Positions 48,166 to 60,738 of a stretch of 64,000 bases of DNA are shown in pieces. Made by a program: the position numbers and the translations under genes. The notes under the pieces were generated by a model. It worked only from the letters and a program-made list of their open reading frames with translations. It searched no databases and was not told the origin of the DNA. This DNA comes from Ehretia macrophylla (taxonomy: Eukaryota > Streptophyta > Magnoliopsida > Boraginales > Ehretiaceae): contig CM075771.1 of assembly GCA_037974665.1 (NCBI GenBank), positions 37,990,425 to 38,054,424 on the forward strand. The letters are read 5' to 3'. Each line of letters opens with the position of its first letter. The first letter of the stretch is position 1.

Positions 48166-48285
48166 GGGTGCGATCTTACCAGCACTAATGCACCGGATCC
48201 CATCAGAACTCCGAAGTTAAGCGTGCTTGGGCGAGAGTAGTACTAGGATGGGTGACCCCTTGGGAAGTCCTCGTGTTGCACCCCT
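48166..48285 (+). rRNA. 5S rRNA gene R10
   Basis: Close to the majority: A11T, C95T, C120T only. Intact internal promoter; a good candidate for an active gene. Confidence 0.98.
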
Positions 48286-48841
48286 TTTTCAATTTTTTTT
48301 TCCCTGGTTAGGGTTGCCAAGATACTTTATCCACCAAACCTCTATTACTGAATTCCACGGAACATTGGGCAAGACAACTTCGCTTCACGTAGAGGCCGGG
48401 CCCGCAAACCGAGGTCGTAGGGTTTGAGACCAGGCCTCTGTCGCTCTGGTGCCCATAACTTTTGATTCGTAAAGAGTTACGCGGCGCAAGCATACAGTTG
48501 CAAAGCTCATTGAGAGCTCTACGACGGGGGCAGCAAGATTGCTCGCTATGCCCATTTTTGGAGCCTAAAATTGAACGTTTTCATCAGTTTCAGTCCACTT
48601 TTCTTCTTTTGCTTTATTTTTCGGTCCCGGGTCATTCGTCGTGAGCTGTTAAAAGGAAGACAACATGACTCGCGGGACATCAGAGGGCCTTACAACGTGT
48701 CTATATCACGTCTTGCTAGGATGTTGCGTTGTTGAAGCGGATCGGTTGTCGTTAAGCCCATTGGGCCTTTTGAATGGGCCAACTCTCTAGGCTGGCACTG
48801 TGAACCGTTAACACATATTAGAATTGTGCCCTCTACATGAC

Positions 48842-48961
48842 GGGAGCGATCATACCAGTATTAATGCACCGGATCCCATCTGAACTCCGAAGTTAAGCGT
48901 GCTTGGGCGAGAGTAGTACTACGATAGGTGACCCCATGGGATGTCCTCGTGCTGCACCCCC
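48842..48961 (+). rRNA. 5S rRNA gene R11
   Basis: Full-length copy with T4A, C18T, C20T, A40T, G81C, G85A, C95A, A101T, T111C. The upstream TGGGCC pair is present. Confidence 0.97.
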
Positions 48962-49518
48962 TTTTCAATTTTTTTTGCCCTGGTTAGAGTTGCCAAGATA
49001 GTTTATCCACCAAATCTCTATTACCGAATCCCACGGAACATTGGGTAAGACAACTTCGCTTCACGTAGAGGCCGGGCCTGCAAACCGAGGGCGTAGGGTT
49101 TGTGACCAGTTCTCCGTCGCTCCGGTGCCCATAATTTTTGATCCGTAAGGAGTTACACGGCGCACAGCAAACCGTTGCAAAGCTCTCTGAGAGCTCTACG
49201 AAGAGGGCAGCCAGCTTGCTCGTTGTACCTATTTTTGGAGCCCAAAATCGAATGTTTTCATCAGTTTCATTCCACTTTTCTTCTTTTACTCTATTTTTCT
49301 GTCCTGGATCGTACGTCGTGAGCTGGTAAAAGGACGACAACATGACTCGCGGGACATCAGAGGGCCCTACAAAGTGTCGATATCACGTCTTGCAAAGATG
49401 CTGCGTTGTTGAACCGGATGGGTTGTCGTTAAACACATTGGGCCTTTTGAATGGGTCATCTCTCTAGGCTGGCACTGTGAACCATTAACACATAAAGGAA
49501 TTGTACCCTCAACATGAC

Positions 49519-49638
49519 GGATGCGATCATACCAGCACTAATGCACCGGATCCCATCAGAACTCCGAAGTTCAGCGTGCTTGGGCGAGAGTAGTACTAGG
49601 ATGGGCGACCCCCTGGGAAGTCCTCGTGTTGCACACCA
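49519..49638 (+). rRNA. 5S rRNA gene R12
   Basis: Full-length copy with G3A, A54C, T88C, C117A, C120A. Upstream has CATAAAGG at the -28 position. Confidence 0.97.
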
Positions 49639-50195
49639 TTTTCAATTTTTTTTGCCCTAGTTAGGGTTGCCAAGATACATTATCCACTAAATCTCTATTA
49701 CCGAATCCCACGGAACATTAGGCAAGACAACTTCACTTCACGTAGAGGCCGAGCTTGCAAACCGAGGGCATAGGGTTTGCGACCAGGTCTCCGTCGCTCC
49801 GGTGCCCACAACTTTTGATCCGCAAGGAGTTACGCGGCGAACAGCGTACCGTTGCAAAGCTCTCTGAGAGCTCTACAAAGGCAGCAGCCTGCTTGCTCGT
49901 TGTACCCATTTTCGGAGCCCATAATCGAACATTTTCATAAGTTTCAGTCTACTTTTCTTCTTTTGCTCTATTTTTCTGTCCCGGATCGTACGTCATGAGC
50001 CATTAAAAGGTCGACAACCTGACTCGCCGGATATCAGAGGGCCCTACAACGTGTCGATATCACGTCTTGCGAGGATGCTGCATTGTTGAAGCGGATGGGT
50101 TATCGTTAAGCCCATTGGGCCTTTTGAAAGGGCCATCTCTCTAGGCTGGCACTATGAACCGTTAACACACATAGGAATTGTGCCCTCAACATGAC

Positions 50196-50314
50196 GGGTG
50201 CGATAATACCAGCACTAATGCATCGGATCCCATCATAACTCCGAACTTAAGCGTGCTTGGGAGAGAGTAGTACTAGGATGGGTGACCAATTGGAAGTCCT
50301 CGTGCTGCACTCCC
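50196..50314 (+). rRNA. 5S rRNA gene R13 (1-nt deletion)
   Basis: 119-nt copy: GGTGACCAATTGGAAG replaces GGTGACCCCCTGGGAAG, one base short near nt 97. Also C10A, C28T, G41T, G51C, C67A, T111C, C117T. The following spacer has a broken inverted repeat (CTCTATGATCTCTACG). Confidence 0.94.
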
Positions 50315-50871
50315 TTTTCAATTTTTTTTGCCCTGGTTAGGGTTGCCAAGATACTTTATCCACCAAATCTCTATTACCGAATCCCACGGAACATTGGGCA
50401 AGACAACTTCGCTTCACGTAGAGGCCGGGCCCGCAAACCGAGGGTGTAGGGTTTGTGCCCAGGTCTCCGTCGCTCCGGTGCCCATAGCTTTTGAAACGTA
50501 AGGAGTTACGCGGCGCACAACATACCGTTGCAAAGCTCTCTATGATCTCTACGAATGGGGCAGCCAGGTTGCTCGTTGTACCCATTTTTGGAGCCCAAAA
50601 TTGAACGTTTTCATCAGTTTTAGTCCACTTTTCTTCTTTTATTTTATTTTTCCATCCCGGATCGTACGACGTGAGCTATTAAAAGGACAACAACATGACT
50701 CGTGGGACATCAGAGGGCCCTACATCGTGTTGATATCATGTCTTGCGAGGATGCTGCGTTGTTGAAACAGTTGGGTTATCGTTAAGCCCATTGGGCCTTT
50801 TGAATGGGCCATCTCTCTAGGCTGGCACTGTGAACCGTTAACACATATAGGAATTGTGCCCTCAACTTGAT

Positions 50872-50991
50872 GGGTGCGATCATACCAGCACTAATGCACC
50901 GGATCCCATCAGAACTCCGAAATTAAGCGTGCTTGGCTGTGAGTAGTACTAGGATGGGTGACCCCATGGGAAGTCCTCGTGATGCATCCCT
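50872..50991 (+). rRNA. 5S rRNA gene R14
   Basis: Full-length copy with G51A, G66C, C67T, A69T, C95A, T111A, C116T, C120T. Confidence 0.97.
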
Positions 50992-51548
50992 TTTCCATTT
51001 TTTTTGCCCTGGTTAGGGTTGCCAAGATACTTTATCTACCGAATCTCTATTACGAAATCACCACGGAACATTGGGCAAGACAACTTCACTTCACGTAGAG
51101 GCTGGGATCGCAAACCGAGGGCGTAGGGTTTGTGACCAGCTCTCCATCGCACTAGTGCCCATAACTTTTTATCGGTAAGGAGTTACGTGTCTCACAGCAT
51201 ACCGTTGCAAAGCTCTCTGAGAGCTCTATGAAGGGGGTAGCTAGGTTGCTCGCTGTGACAATTTTTGGAGCCCAAAATCGAACGTTTTCATCAGTTTCAA
51301 TCAACTCTTCTTCTTTTGCTCTGTTTCTTCGTCCTGGATCGTACGTTGTGAGCTGTTAAAAGGACGACAACCTGACTAGCGGGACATCAGAGGGCCCTAC
51401 AAAGTGTCGATATCACGTCTTGCGTGGATGTTGCATTGTTGCAGCGGATGGGTTGTCGTTAAGCCCATTGGGCCTTTTGAATAGGCCATCGCTGAAGGCT
51501 GGCATTGTGAACCATTAACACATATAGGAATTGTGCCCTCAACATGAC

Positions 51549-51668
51549 GGGTGCAATCATTCCAGCACTAATGCACCGGATGCCATCAGAACTCCGAAGT
51601 TAAGCGTGCTTGGGCGAGAGTAGTACTAGGATGGGTGACCCCCTGGGAAGTCCTCGTGTTGCACCCAC
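51549..51668 (+). rRNA. 5S rRNA gene R15
   Basis: Full-length copy with G7A, A13T, C34G, C119A. The following spacer lacks about 16 bp (CTTGCGAGGATGCTGC region near 52094), giving a 661-bp unit. Confidence 0.97.
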
Positions 51669-52209
51669 TTTTCAATTTTTTTTGCCCTGGTTAGGGTTAA
51701 CAAGATACTTTATCCACCAAATCTCTATTATCGAATGCCACGGAACATTGGGCAAGACAACTTCGCTTCACGTAGAGGCCGGGCCTGCAAACCGAGGGCG
51801 TAGGGTTTGTGACCAGTTCTCCGTCGCTCCGGTGCCCATAACTTTTGATCCGTAAGGAGTTACGCGGCGTACCGCAAACCGTTGCAAAGCTCTCTGAGAG
51901 ATCTACGAAGGGGGCAGCCAGCTTGCTCGTTTTACCCATTTTTGGAGCCCAAAATCGAATGTTTTCATCAGTTTCATTCAACTTTTCTTCTTTTACTCTA
52001 TTTTTCCGTCCCGGATCGTACGTCGTGAGCTGGTAAAAGGAAGACAACCTGACTTGCAGGACATCAGAGGGCCCTAAAATGTGTCGATATCACGTGTTGT
52101 TGAAGCTGATGGGTTGTCGTTAAGCACATTGGGCCTCTTGAATGGGTCATCTCTCTAGGCTGGCACTGTGAACCATTAACACATAAAGGAATTGTACCCT
52201 CAACATGAC

Positions 52210-52329
52210 GGATGCGATCATACTAGCACTAATGCACTGGATCCCATCAGAACTCCGAAGTTAAGCGTGCTTGGGCGAGAGTAGTACTAAGATGGGTGAC
52301 CCCCTGGGAAGTCCTCGTGTTGCACCCCA
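52210..52329 (+). rRNA. 5S rRNA gene R16
   Basis: Full-length copy with G3A, C15T, C29T, G81A, C120A. Upstream element is CATAAAGG. Confidence 0.97.
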
Positions 52330-52886
52330 TTTTCAAATTTTTATGCCCTGGTTAGGGTTGCCAAGATACTTTATCCACCAAATCTCTATTACCGAATCCC
52401 ACGGAACATTGGGCAAGACAACTTCGCTTCACGTAGAGGCCTGGCCAGCAAACCGAGGGCGTAGGGTTTGTGACCAGGTCTCCGTCGCTCCGGTGCCCAT
52501 AACTTTTGATCCGGAAGGAGTTACGCTGCGCACAGCATACCGTTGCAAAGCTCTCTGAGAGCTCTACGACGGGGGCAGCTAGCTTGCTCATTGTGCCCAT
52601 TTTTGAAGCCCAAAATCGAACATTTTCATCAATTTCAGGCCACTTTTCTTCTTTCACTCTTTTTTTTTGTCCTGGATCGTACGTCGTGAGCTGTTAAAAG
52701 GATGACAACCTGACTCGCGGGATATCAGAGGGCCCTACAACGTGTCGATATCACGTTTTACGAGGATGTTGCGTTGTTGATGCAGATGGGTTATCGTTAA
52801 GCCCATTGGGCCCTTTGAATGGGCCATATCTCTAGGCTGGCACTGTGAACCGTTAACACATATAGGAATTGTGCCCTCAACATGAC

Positions 52887-53006
52887 GGGTGTGATCAGAG
52901 CAGCACTAATGCACCGGATCCCATCAAAACTCCGAAGTTAAGCGTGCTTGGACGAGAGTATTACTAGGATAGGTGACCTCCAGGGAAGTCCTCGTGTTGC
53001 ACGCCC
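52887..53006 (+). rRNA. 5S rRNA gene R17 (T12G/C14G variant)
   Basis: Full-length copy with C6T, T12G, C14G, G41A, G66A, G75T, G85A, C93T, T96A, C117G. Sister of R9. Confidence 0.96.
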
Positions 53007-53562
53007 TTTTCAATTTTTTTTCCCTGGTTAGGGTTGCCAAGATACTTTATTCACTAAATCTCTATTACCGAATCCCACGGAACATTGGGCAAGGCAACTT
53101 CGCTTCACGTAGAGGCCGGGCCCGCTAACAGAGGGCGTAGGGTTTGTGACCATGTCTCCGTCGCTCCGGTGCACATAACTTTTGATCCGTAAGGAGTTAC
53201 GCGGCGCACAGCAAACCGTTGCAAAGCTCTCTGAGAGCTCTACGAAGGGGGCAGCCAGCTTGCTCGTTGTACGCATTTTTGGAGCCCAAAATTGAACGTT
53301 TTCATTAGTTTCGTTCCACTTTTCTTCTTTTACTCTATTTTTCTGTCCCGGATCGTACGTCGTGAGTTGGTAAAAGCACGACAACCTAACTCGCTGGACA
53401 TCAGAGGGCCCTACAATGTGTCGATTTCACGTCTTGCGAGGATGCTTCGTTGTTGAAGCGGATGGGTTGTCGTTAAGCACATTGGGCCTTTTGAATGGGT
53501 CATCTCTCTAGGCTGGCACTGTGAACCATTAACACATAAAGGAATTGTGCCCTCAACATGAC

Positions 53563-53682
53563 GGATGCGATCATACCAGCACTAATGCACCGGATCCCAT
53601 CAGAACTCCGAAGTTAAGCGTGCTTGGGCGAGAGTAGTACTAGGATGGGTGATCCCCAGGGAAGTCCTCGTGTTGCACACCC
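53563..53682 (+). rRNA. 5S rRNA gene R18
   Basis: Close to the majority: G3A, C91T, T96A, C117A. It heads the short 409-bp unit whose spacer lost about 268 bp. Confidence 0.97.
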
Positions 53683-53971
53683 TTTTCAATTTTTTTTGCC
53701 CTAGTTAGGGTTGCCAAGATACTTTATCCACCAAATCTCTATTACCGAATCCCATGGAGCATTGGGCAAGACAACTTCGCTTCACGTAGAGGCCGGGCCC
53801 GCAAACCGAGGGCGTAGGGTTTGTGACCAGGTCTCCGTCGCTCCGGTGCCCATAGATTTTGATCCGTAAGGAGTTACGCGGCACACAACATTGGGCCTTT
53901 TGAATCGGCTATCTCTCTAGGCTGGCACTATGAACCATTAACACATATAGGAATTGTGCCCTCAACATGAC

Positions 53972-54091
53972 GGGTGCGATCATACCAGCACTAATGCACC
54001 GGATCCCATCAGAACTCCGAACTTAAGCGTGCTTGGGCGAGAGTAGTACTAGGATGGGTTACCCCATGGGAAGTCCTCGTGCTGCACCCCC
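53972..54091 (+). rRNA. 5S rRNA gene R19
   Basis: Full-length copy with G51C, G89T, C95A, T111C. Its upstream region lies right after a spacer deletion but retains TTGGGCC and CATATA. Confidence 0.97.
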
Positions 54092-54648
54092 TGTACAATT
54101 TTTTTTGCCCTGGTTAGGGTAGCCAAGATACTTTATCTACCAAATCTCTATTACCGAATCCCATGGAACATTGGGCAAGACAACTTTGCCTCACGTAGAG
54201 GTTGGGCCCGCCAAACGAGGGCGTAGGATTTGTGACCAGGTCTCCGTCGCTCCGGTGCCCATAGATTTTGATCCGTAAGGAGTTACGCGGCGCACAACAT
54301 GCCGTTGCAAAGCTCTTTGTGATCTCTACTAAGGGGGCAGCCAGGTTGCTCGTTGTACCCATTTTTGGAGCCCAAAATTGAACGTTTTCATCAGTTTCAT
54401 TCCACTTTTCTTCTTTTGCTCTGTTTTTCCTTCCCGGATTGTACGTCGTGAGCTGGTAAAAGGATGACAACCTGACTCGCGGGACATCAGAGGGCCCTAC
54501 AACGTGTCGATATCACGTCTTGTTAGGATGCTGCGTTGTTGAAGCGGATGGGTTGTCGTTAAGCACATTTGGCCTTTTGAATGGGCCATCTCTCTAGGAT
54601 GGCACTGTAAACCATTAAAACATAAAGGAATTGTGCCCTCAACATGAT

Positions 54649-54768
54649 GGATGCGATCATACCAGCACTAATGCACTGGATCCCATCAAAACTACGAAGT
54701 TAAGCGTGCTTGGGCGAGAGTAGTACTAGGATGGGTGACCCCATGGGAAGTCCTCATGTTGCACCCAC
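54649..54768 (+). rRNA. 5S rRNA gene R20
   Basis: Full-length copy with G3A, C29T, G41A, C46A, C95A, G108A, C119A. First member of a duplicated two-unit block (with R21; sister of R22). Confidence 0.97.
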
Positions 54769-55325
54769 TTTTCAATTATTTTTGCCCTGGTTAGGGTTGC
54801 CAAGATACTTTATCCACCAAATCTCTATTACCGAATCCCACAGAACATTGGGCAAGACAACTTCGCTTCACGTAGAGGCCGGGCCAGCAAACCGAGGGCG
54901 TAGAGTTTGTGACCAGGTTTCCGTCGCTCCGGTGCACATAACTTTTGATCCGTAAGGAGTTACGCAGCGCACAGCATACCGTTGCAAAGCTCCCTGAGAG
55001 CTCTACGATGGGGGTAGCGAGCTTGCTTGCAGTGCCCATTTTTGAAGCCTAAAATCGAACGTTTTCATCAATATCAGGACACTTTTGATCTTTTGCTCTG
55101 TTTTTCCTTCCCGGATTGTACATAGTGAGCTGTTAAAAGGATGACAACCTGACTTGCGGGACATCAAAAGGCCCTACAGCGTGTTGATATCGCGTTTTGC
55201 AAGGATGCTGTGTTGTTGAAGCGGATGGGTTGTAGTTAAGCGCATTGGGCCTTTTGAATGGGCTTTATCTCTAGGCTGAGATTGTGAACCGTTAACACAT
55301 ATAGGAATTGTGTCCTCAACATGAC

Positions 55326-55445
55326 GGGTGCGATTAGAGTAGCACTAATGCACCAGATCCTACCAGAACTCCGAAGTTAAGCGTGCTTGGGCGAGAGTAG
55401 TACTAGGATGGGTGACCCCATGGGAAGTCGTCGTGTTGCACCCCC
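55326..55445 (+). rRNA. 5S rRNA gene R21 (T12G/C14G variant)
   Basis: Full-length copy with C10T, T12G, C14G, C15T, G30A, C36T, T38C, C95A, C104G. Sister of R23, 1353 bp downstream. Confidence 0.96.
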
Positions 55446-56001
55446 TTTTCATTTTTTTTTGCCCTGGTTAGGGTTGCCAAGATACTTTATCCACCAAATC
55501 TCTATTACCGAATCCCACGGAACATTGGGCAAGACAACTTCGTTTCACTTAGAGGCCAGGCCCGCAAACCGACGTCGTAGGGTTTGTGACCAGGTCTCCG
55601 TCGCTCCGGTGCTCATAACTTTTGATCCGTAAGGAGTTGCGCGGTGCGCAGCATACCGTTGCAAAGCTCTCTGAGAGGTCTACGATGGGGGTAGCCAGCG
55701 TGCTCGCTGTGCCCTTTTTGGACCCCAAAATCGAACGTTTTCATCAGTTTCAGTCCACTTTTCTTCTTTTACTATGTTTTTCCATCCCGGATTGTACATA
55801 GTGAGCTGTTAAAAGGATGACAACCTGACTTGCGGGACATCAAAAGGCCCTACAGCGTGTTGATATCGCGTTTTGCAAGGATGCTGTGTTGTTGAAGCGG
55901 TTGGGTTATCGTTAAGCCCATTGGGCCTTTTGAATAGGCCATCTCTCTAGGCTGGCACTGTGAACCTTTAACACATATAGGAATTGTGCCCTCAACTTGA
56001 C

Positions 56002-56121
56002 GGGTGCTATCATACCAGCACTAATGCACCGGATCCCATCAGAACTCCGAAGTTAAGCGTGCTTGGCCGAGAGTAGTACTAGGATAGGTGACCCCATGGG
56101 AAGTCCTCGTGTTGCACCCAC
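56002..56121 (+). rRNA. 5S rRNA gene R22
   Basis: Full-length copy with G7T, G66C, G85A, C95A, C119A. The spacer following it closely resembles that of R20. Confidence 0.97.
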
Positions 56122-56678
56122 TTTTCAATTATTTTTGCCCTGGTTAGGGTTGCCAAGATACTTTATCCACCAAATCTCTATTACCGAATCCCACGGAACA
56201 TTGGGCAAGACAACTTCGCTTCACGTAGAGGCCGGGCCAGCAAACCGAGGGCGTAGGGTTTGTGACCAGGTTTCCGTCGCTCCGGTGCACATAACTTTTG
56301 ATCCGTAAGGAGTTACGCTGCGCACAGCATACCGTTGCAAAGCTCCCTGAGAGCTCTATGACGGGGGCAGCGAGCTTGCTTGCAGTGCCCATTTTTGAAG
56401 CTTAAAATCCAACGTTTTCATCAATTTTAGGACACTTTTGATCTTTTGCTCTGTTTTTCCTTCCCAGATCGTACATCGTGAGTTGTTAAATGGACGACAA
56501 CCTAACTTGCGGGATATCAGAGGGCCCTACAACGTCTCGATATCACGTCTTGCGAGGATGCTGCGTTGTTGAAGCGGATGGGTTGTAGTTAAGCCCATTG
56601 GGCCTTTTGAACGGGCTTTATCTCTAGGCTGGGATTGTAAACCGTTAACACATATAGGAATTGTGTCCTCAACATGAC

Positions 56679-56798
56679 GGGTGCGATTAGAGTAGCACTA
56701 ATGCACCGGATCCTATCAGAACTCCGAAGTTAAGCGTGCTTGGGCGAGAGTAGTACTAGGATGGGTGACCCCATGGGAAGTCGTCGTGTTGCACCCCC
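56679..56798 (+). rRNA. 5S rRNA gene R23 (T12G/C14G variant)
   Basis: Full-length copy with C10T, T12G, C14G, C15T, C36T, C95A, C104G, nearly identical to R21. Confidence 0.96.
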
Positions 56799-57354
56799 TT
56801 TTCATTTTTTTTTGCCCTGGTTAGGGTTGCCAAGATACTTTATCCACCAAATCTCTATTACCGAATCCCACGGAACATTGGGCAAGACAACTTCATTTCA
56901 CTTAGAGGCCAAGCCCGCAAACCGACGTCGTAGGATTTGTGAGCAGGTCTCCGTCGCTCCGGTGCCCATAACTTTTGATCCGTAAGGAGTTACGCGGCGC
57001 GCAGCATACCGTTGCAAAGCTCTCTGAGAGGTCTACGATGGGGGCAGCCAGCTTGCTCGCTGTGCCCTTTTTGGAGCCCAAAATCGAACGTTTTCGTCAG
57101 TTTCAGTCTACTTTTCTTCCTCTGCTCTGTTTTTCCATCCCGGATCGTACGACGTGAGCTGTTAAAAGGACGACAACATGACTTGCGGGACATCAAAGGG
57201 CCCTACAGCGTGTTGATATCACGTTTTGCAAGGATGCTGCGTTGTTGAAGCGGTTGGGTTGTCGTTAAGCCCATTGGGCCTTTTGAATAGGCCATCTCTC
57301 TAGGCTGGCACTGTGAACCTTTAACACATATAGGAATTGTGCCCTCAACTTGAC

Positions 57355-57474
57355 GGGTGCGATCATACCAGCACTAATGCACCGGATCCCATCAGAACTC
57401 CGAAGTTAAGCGTACTTGGCCTAGAGTAGTACTAGGATGGGTGACCCCATGGGAAGTCCTCGTGCTGCATCCCC
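57355..57474 (+). rRNA. 5S rRNA gene R24
   Basis: Full-length copy with G60A, G66C, G68T, C95A, T111C, C116T. Confidence 0.97.
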
Positions 57475-58031
57475 TTTTCAATTTTTTTTGCCCTGGTTAG
57501 GGTTGCCAAGATACTTTATCCACCAAATCTCTATTACCGAATCCCACGGAACATTGGGCAAGACAACTTAGCTTCACGTAGAGGCTGGGCCCGCAAATCT
57601 AGGGCGTAGGATTTGTGACCTGCTCTCCGTCGCACCAGTGCCCATAACTTTTGATCCGTAAGGAGTTACGCGGCGCACAGCATACCGTTGCAAAGCAATC
57701 TGAGAGCTCTACGAAGGGGGCAGCTAGCTTGCTCTCTGTGCCCGTTTTTGGAGCACAAAATCGAACTTTTTTATCAGTTTCAGTCCACTTTTCTCCTTTT
57801 GCTCTGTTTCTTCATCCCGGATCATACGTCGTGAGTTGTTAAAAGGACGACAACCTGACTCGCGGGACATCAGAGGGCCCTACAACGTGTCGATATCACG
57901 TTTTGCGTGGATGCTGCATTGTTGAAGCGGATTGGTTGTCGTTAAGCCCATTGGGCCTTTTGAATGGGGTATATCTCTAGGCTGGCACTGTGAACCGTTA
58001 ATACATCTAGGAATTGTGCCCTCAACATGAC

Positions 58032-58151
58032 GGGAGCGATCATACCAGCTCTAATGCACCGGATCCCATCAGAACTCCGAAGTTAATCGTGCTTGGGCGA
58101 GAGTAGTACTTGGATGGGTGACCCACTGGGAAGTCCCCGTGTTGCATCCCC
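58032..58151 (+). rRNA. 5S rRNA gene R25
   Basis: Full-length copy with T4A, A19T, G56T, A80T, C94A, T106C, C116T. G56T alters the A box. Confidence 0.97.
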
Positions 58152-58709
58152 TTTTCAATTTTTTTTTGCCCAGGTTAGGGTCGCCAAGATACTTTATCCA
58201 CCAAATATCTATTATCGAATCCCACGAAACATTGGGCAAGACAACTTCGCTTCACGTAGAGGCCGTGCAGGCAAACCGAGGGCGTAGGGTTTGCGACCAG
58301 GTCTCCTACGCTCCGGTGCCCATAACTTTTTATCCGTAAGGAGTTACGCGGCGTTCAGCATACCATTGCAAAGCTCTCTTAGAGCTCTACGATGGGGGTA
58401 GCAAGATTGCTCGCTATGCCTTTTTTTGGAACCCAAAATTCAACGTTTTCATCATTTTCAGTATATTTTTCTTCTTTTGCTCTATTTTTCCATCTCGGAT
58501 TGTACGTCGTGATATGTTAAAAGGGCGGCAACATGACTCGCAGGACATCAGAGGGCCCTACAGCGTGTCGATATCACGTCTTGCGAGGATGCTGCATTAT
58601 TGAAGCGGATGGGTTGTCGTTAAGCCCATTGGGCCTTTTGAATAGGCTATCTCTCTAGGCTGGTACTATGAACCGTTAACACATATTGGAATTGTGCCCT
58701 CAACATGAC

Positions 58710-58829
58710 GGGTGCGATCATACCAGTACTAATGCACAAGATCCCATCAGAACTCCGAAGTTAAGCGTGCTTGGACGAGAGTAGAACTAGGATGGGTGAC
58801 CCCATGGGAAGTCCTCGTGCTGCACCCCA
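58710..58829 (+). rRNA. 5S rRNA gene R26
   Basis: Full-length copy with C18T, C29A, G30A, G66A, T76A, C95A, T111C, C120A. Confidence 0.97.
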
Positions 58830-59385
58830 TTTTCAATTTTTTTTGCCCTGGTTACGGTTGCCAGGATATTTTATCCACCAAATCTCTATTACCGAATCCC
58901 ACGAAACATTGGACAAGACAACTTTGCTTCACGTAGAGGCCGGGCCCGCAAACTGAGGGCGTAGGATTTGTGTCCAGGTCTCTGTCGCTCCGGTGACCAT
59001 AACTTTTGATCCGTAAGGAGTTACGCGGCGCACAACATACCGTTCCAAAGCTCTCTGAGAGCTCTACGAAGGGGGTAGCCAGCTCGCTCGTTGTACCCAT
59101 TTTTGGAGCCTAAAATCAAACGTTTTCATCAGTTTCATTCCACTTTTCTTCTCCTGTCCTATTTTTCCTTCCCGGATCGTACGTCGTCAGCTGGTAAAAG
59201 GACGACAACCTGACTCACGGGACATCAGAGGGCCCTACAACGTGTCCATATCACGTCTTGCGAGGACGCTGCGTTGTTGAAGCGGATGGGTTGTCGTTAA
59301 GCACAGTGGGCCTTTTGAATGGGCCATCTTTCTAGGCATGCACTGTGAACCATTAACACATAAAGGAATTGTGCCTCAACATGAC

Positions 59386-59505
59386 GGATACGATCATACC
59401 AGCAATAATGCACCGGATCCTATCAAAACTCCGAAGTTAAGCGTGCTTGGGCGAGAGTAGTGCTAGGATGGGTGACCCCCTGGGAAGTCCTCGTGTTGCA
59501 CCCAC
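59386..59505 (+). rRNA. 5S rRNA gene R27
   Basis: Full-length copy with G3A, G5A, C20A, C36T, G41A, A77G, C119A. Upstream is CATAAAGG and one C of GTGCCCTC is missing. Confidence 0.97.
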
Positions 59506-60061
59506 TTTTCCCTTTTTTTGGCCCTGTTTAGGGTTGCAAAGATACTTTATCCACGAAATCTCTATTACCGAATCCCACGGAACTTTGGGCAAGACAACTT
59601 CGCTTTACGTAGAGGCCGGGCCAACAAACCGAGGGTGTAGGGTTTGTGACCAGGTTTCTGTCGCTCCGTTGCCCATAACTTTTGATTCGTAAGGAGTTAC
59701 TTGGCGCACAGCATACCGTTACAATGCTCCCTGAGAGCTCTACGACGGGGGCAGCAGCTTGCTCGCTGTGCCCATTTTTAAAGCCCAAAATCGTTCGTTT
59801 TCATCAATTTCAGGCCATTTTTCTTCTTTTGCTCTATTTTTCCGTCACGGATCGTACGTCGTGAGTTGTTAAAAGGATGACAACCTGACTCGTGGGACAT
59901 TAGAGGGCCCTACAACGTGTCGATATCACTTCTTGCGAGGATGCTGCGTTGTTGAAGTGGATGGGTTGTCATTAAGCCCATTGGGCCTTTTGAATGGGAT
60001 ATATCTCTAGGCTAGCACTGTGAACCGTTAACACATATATGAATTGTGCCCTCAACTTGAC

Positions 60062-60181
60062 GGGTGCAATCAGAGCAGCGCTAATGCACCGGATCCTATC
60101 AGAACTCCGAAGTCAAGCATGCTTGGGCGAGAGTAGTACTAGGATGGGTGACCCCCAGGGAAATCCTCGTGTTGCACCTTC
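60062..60181 (+). rRNA. 5S rRNA gene R28 (T12G/C14G variant)
   Basis: Full-length copy with G7A, T12G, C14G, A19G, C36T, T53C, G58A, T96A, G102A, C118T, C119T. Its spacer is almost identical to that of the next unit R29. Confidence 0.96.
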
Positions 60182-60738
60182 TTTTCAAATTTTTTTGTCC
60201 TGGTTTGGGTTGCCAAGGTACTTTATCCACCAAATTTCTATTACCGAATCCCACGGAACATTGGGCAAGACAACTTCGCTACACGTTGAGGTCGAGCCTG
60301 TAAACCGAGGAAGTAGGGTTTGTGACCAGGTCTCCGACGCTCCGTTGCCCATAACTTTTGATCCGTAAGGAGTTACGCGGCGCACAGCATACCGTTGCAA
60401 AGCTCTCTGAGAGCTCTACGAAAGGCACAGCTTGCTTGTTTGTTGTGACCTTTTTTGGAGCCCAAAATCGAACGTTTTCATCAGTTTCAGTCCACTTTTA
60501 TTCTTTTGCTCTGTTTCCTCATCCCGGATCGTACGTCGTGAGCTGTTAAAAGGATGACAACTTGACTCGTGGGACATCAGAGGGCCCTACAACAGGTCGA
60601 TATCACGTCTTGCGAGGATGTTGCGTTGTTGAAGCGGATGGGTTGTCGTTAAGCCCATTGGGCCTTTTGAATGGGATATATCTCTAGGCTGGCACTGTGA
60701 ACCGTTAACACATATAGGAATTGTGCCCTCAACATGAC

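Noticed and set aside
47631..54470. Longer antisense frames of 101-119 codons in the right arm
   Set aside because: Same spacer frame as above, merely lacking a stop in a few units; no codon-level constraint is apparent.
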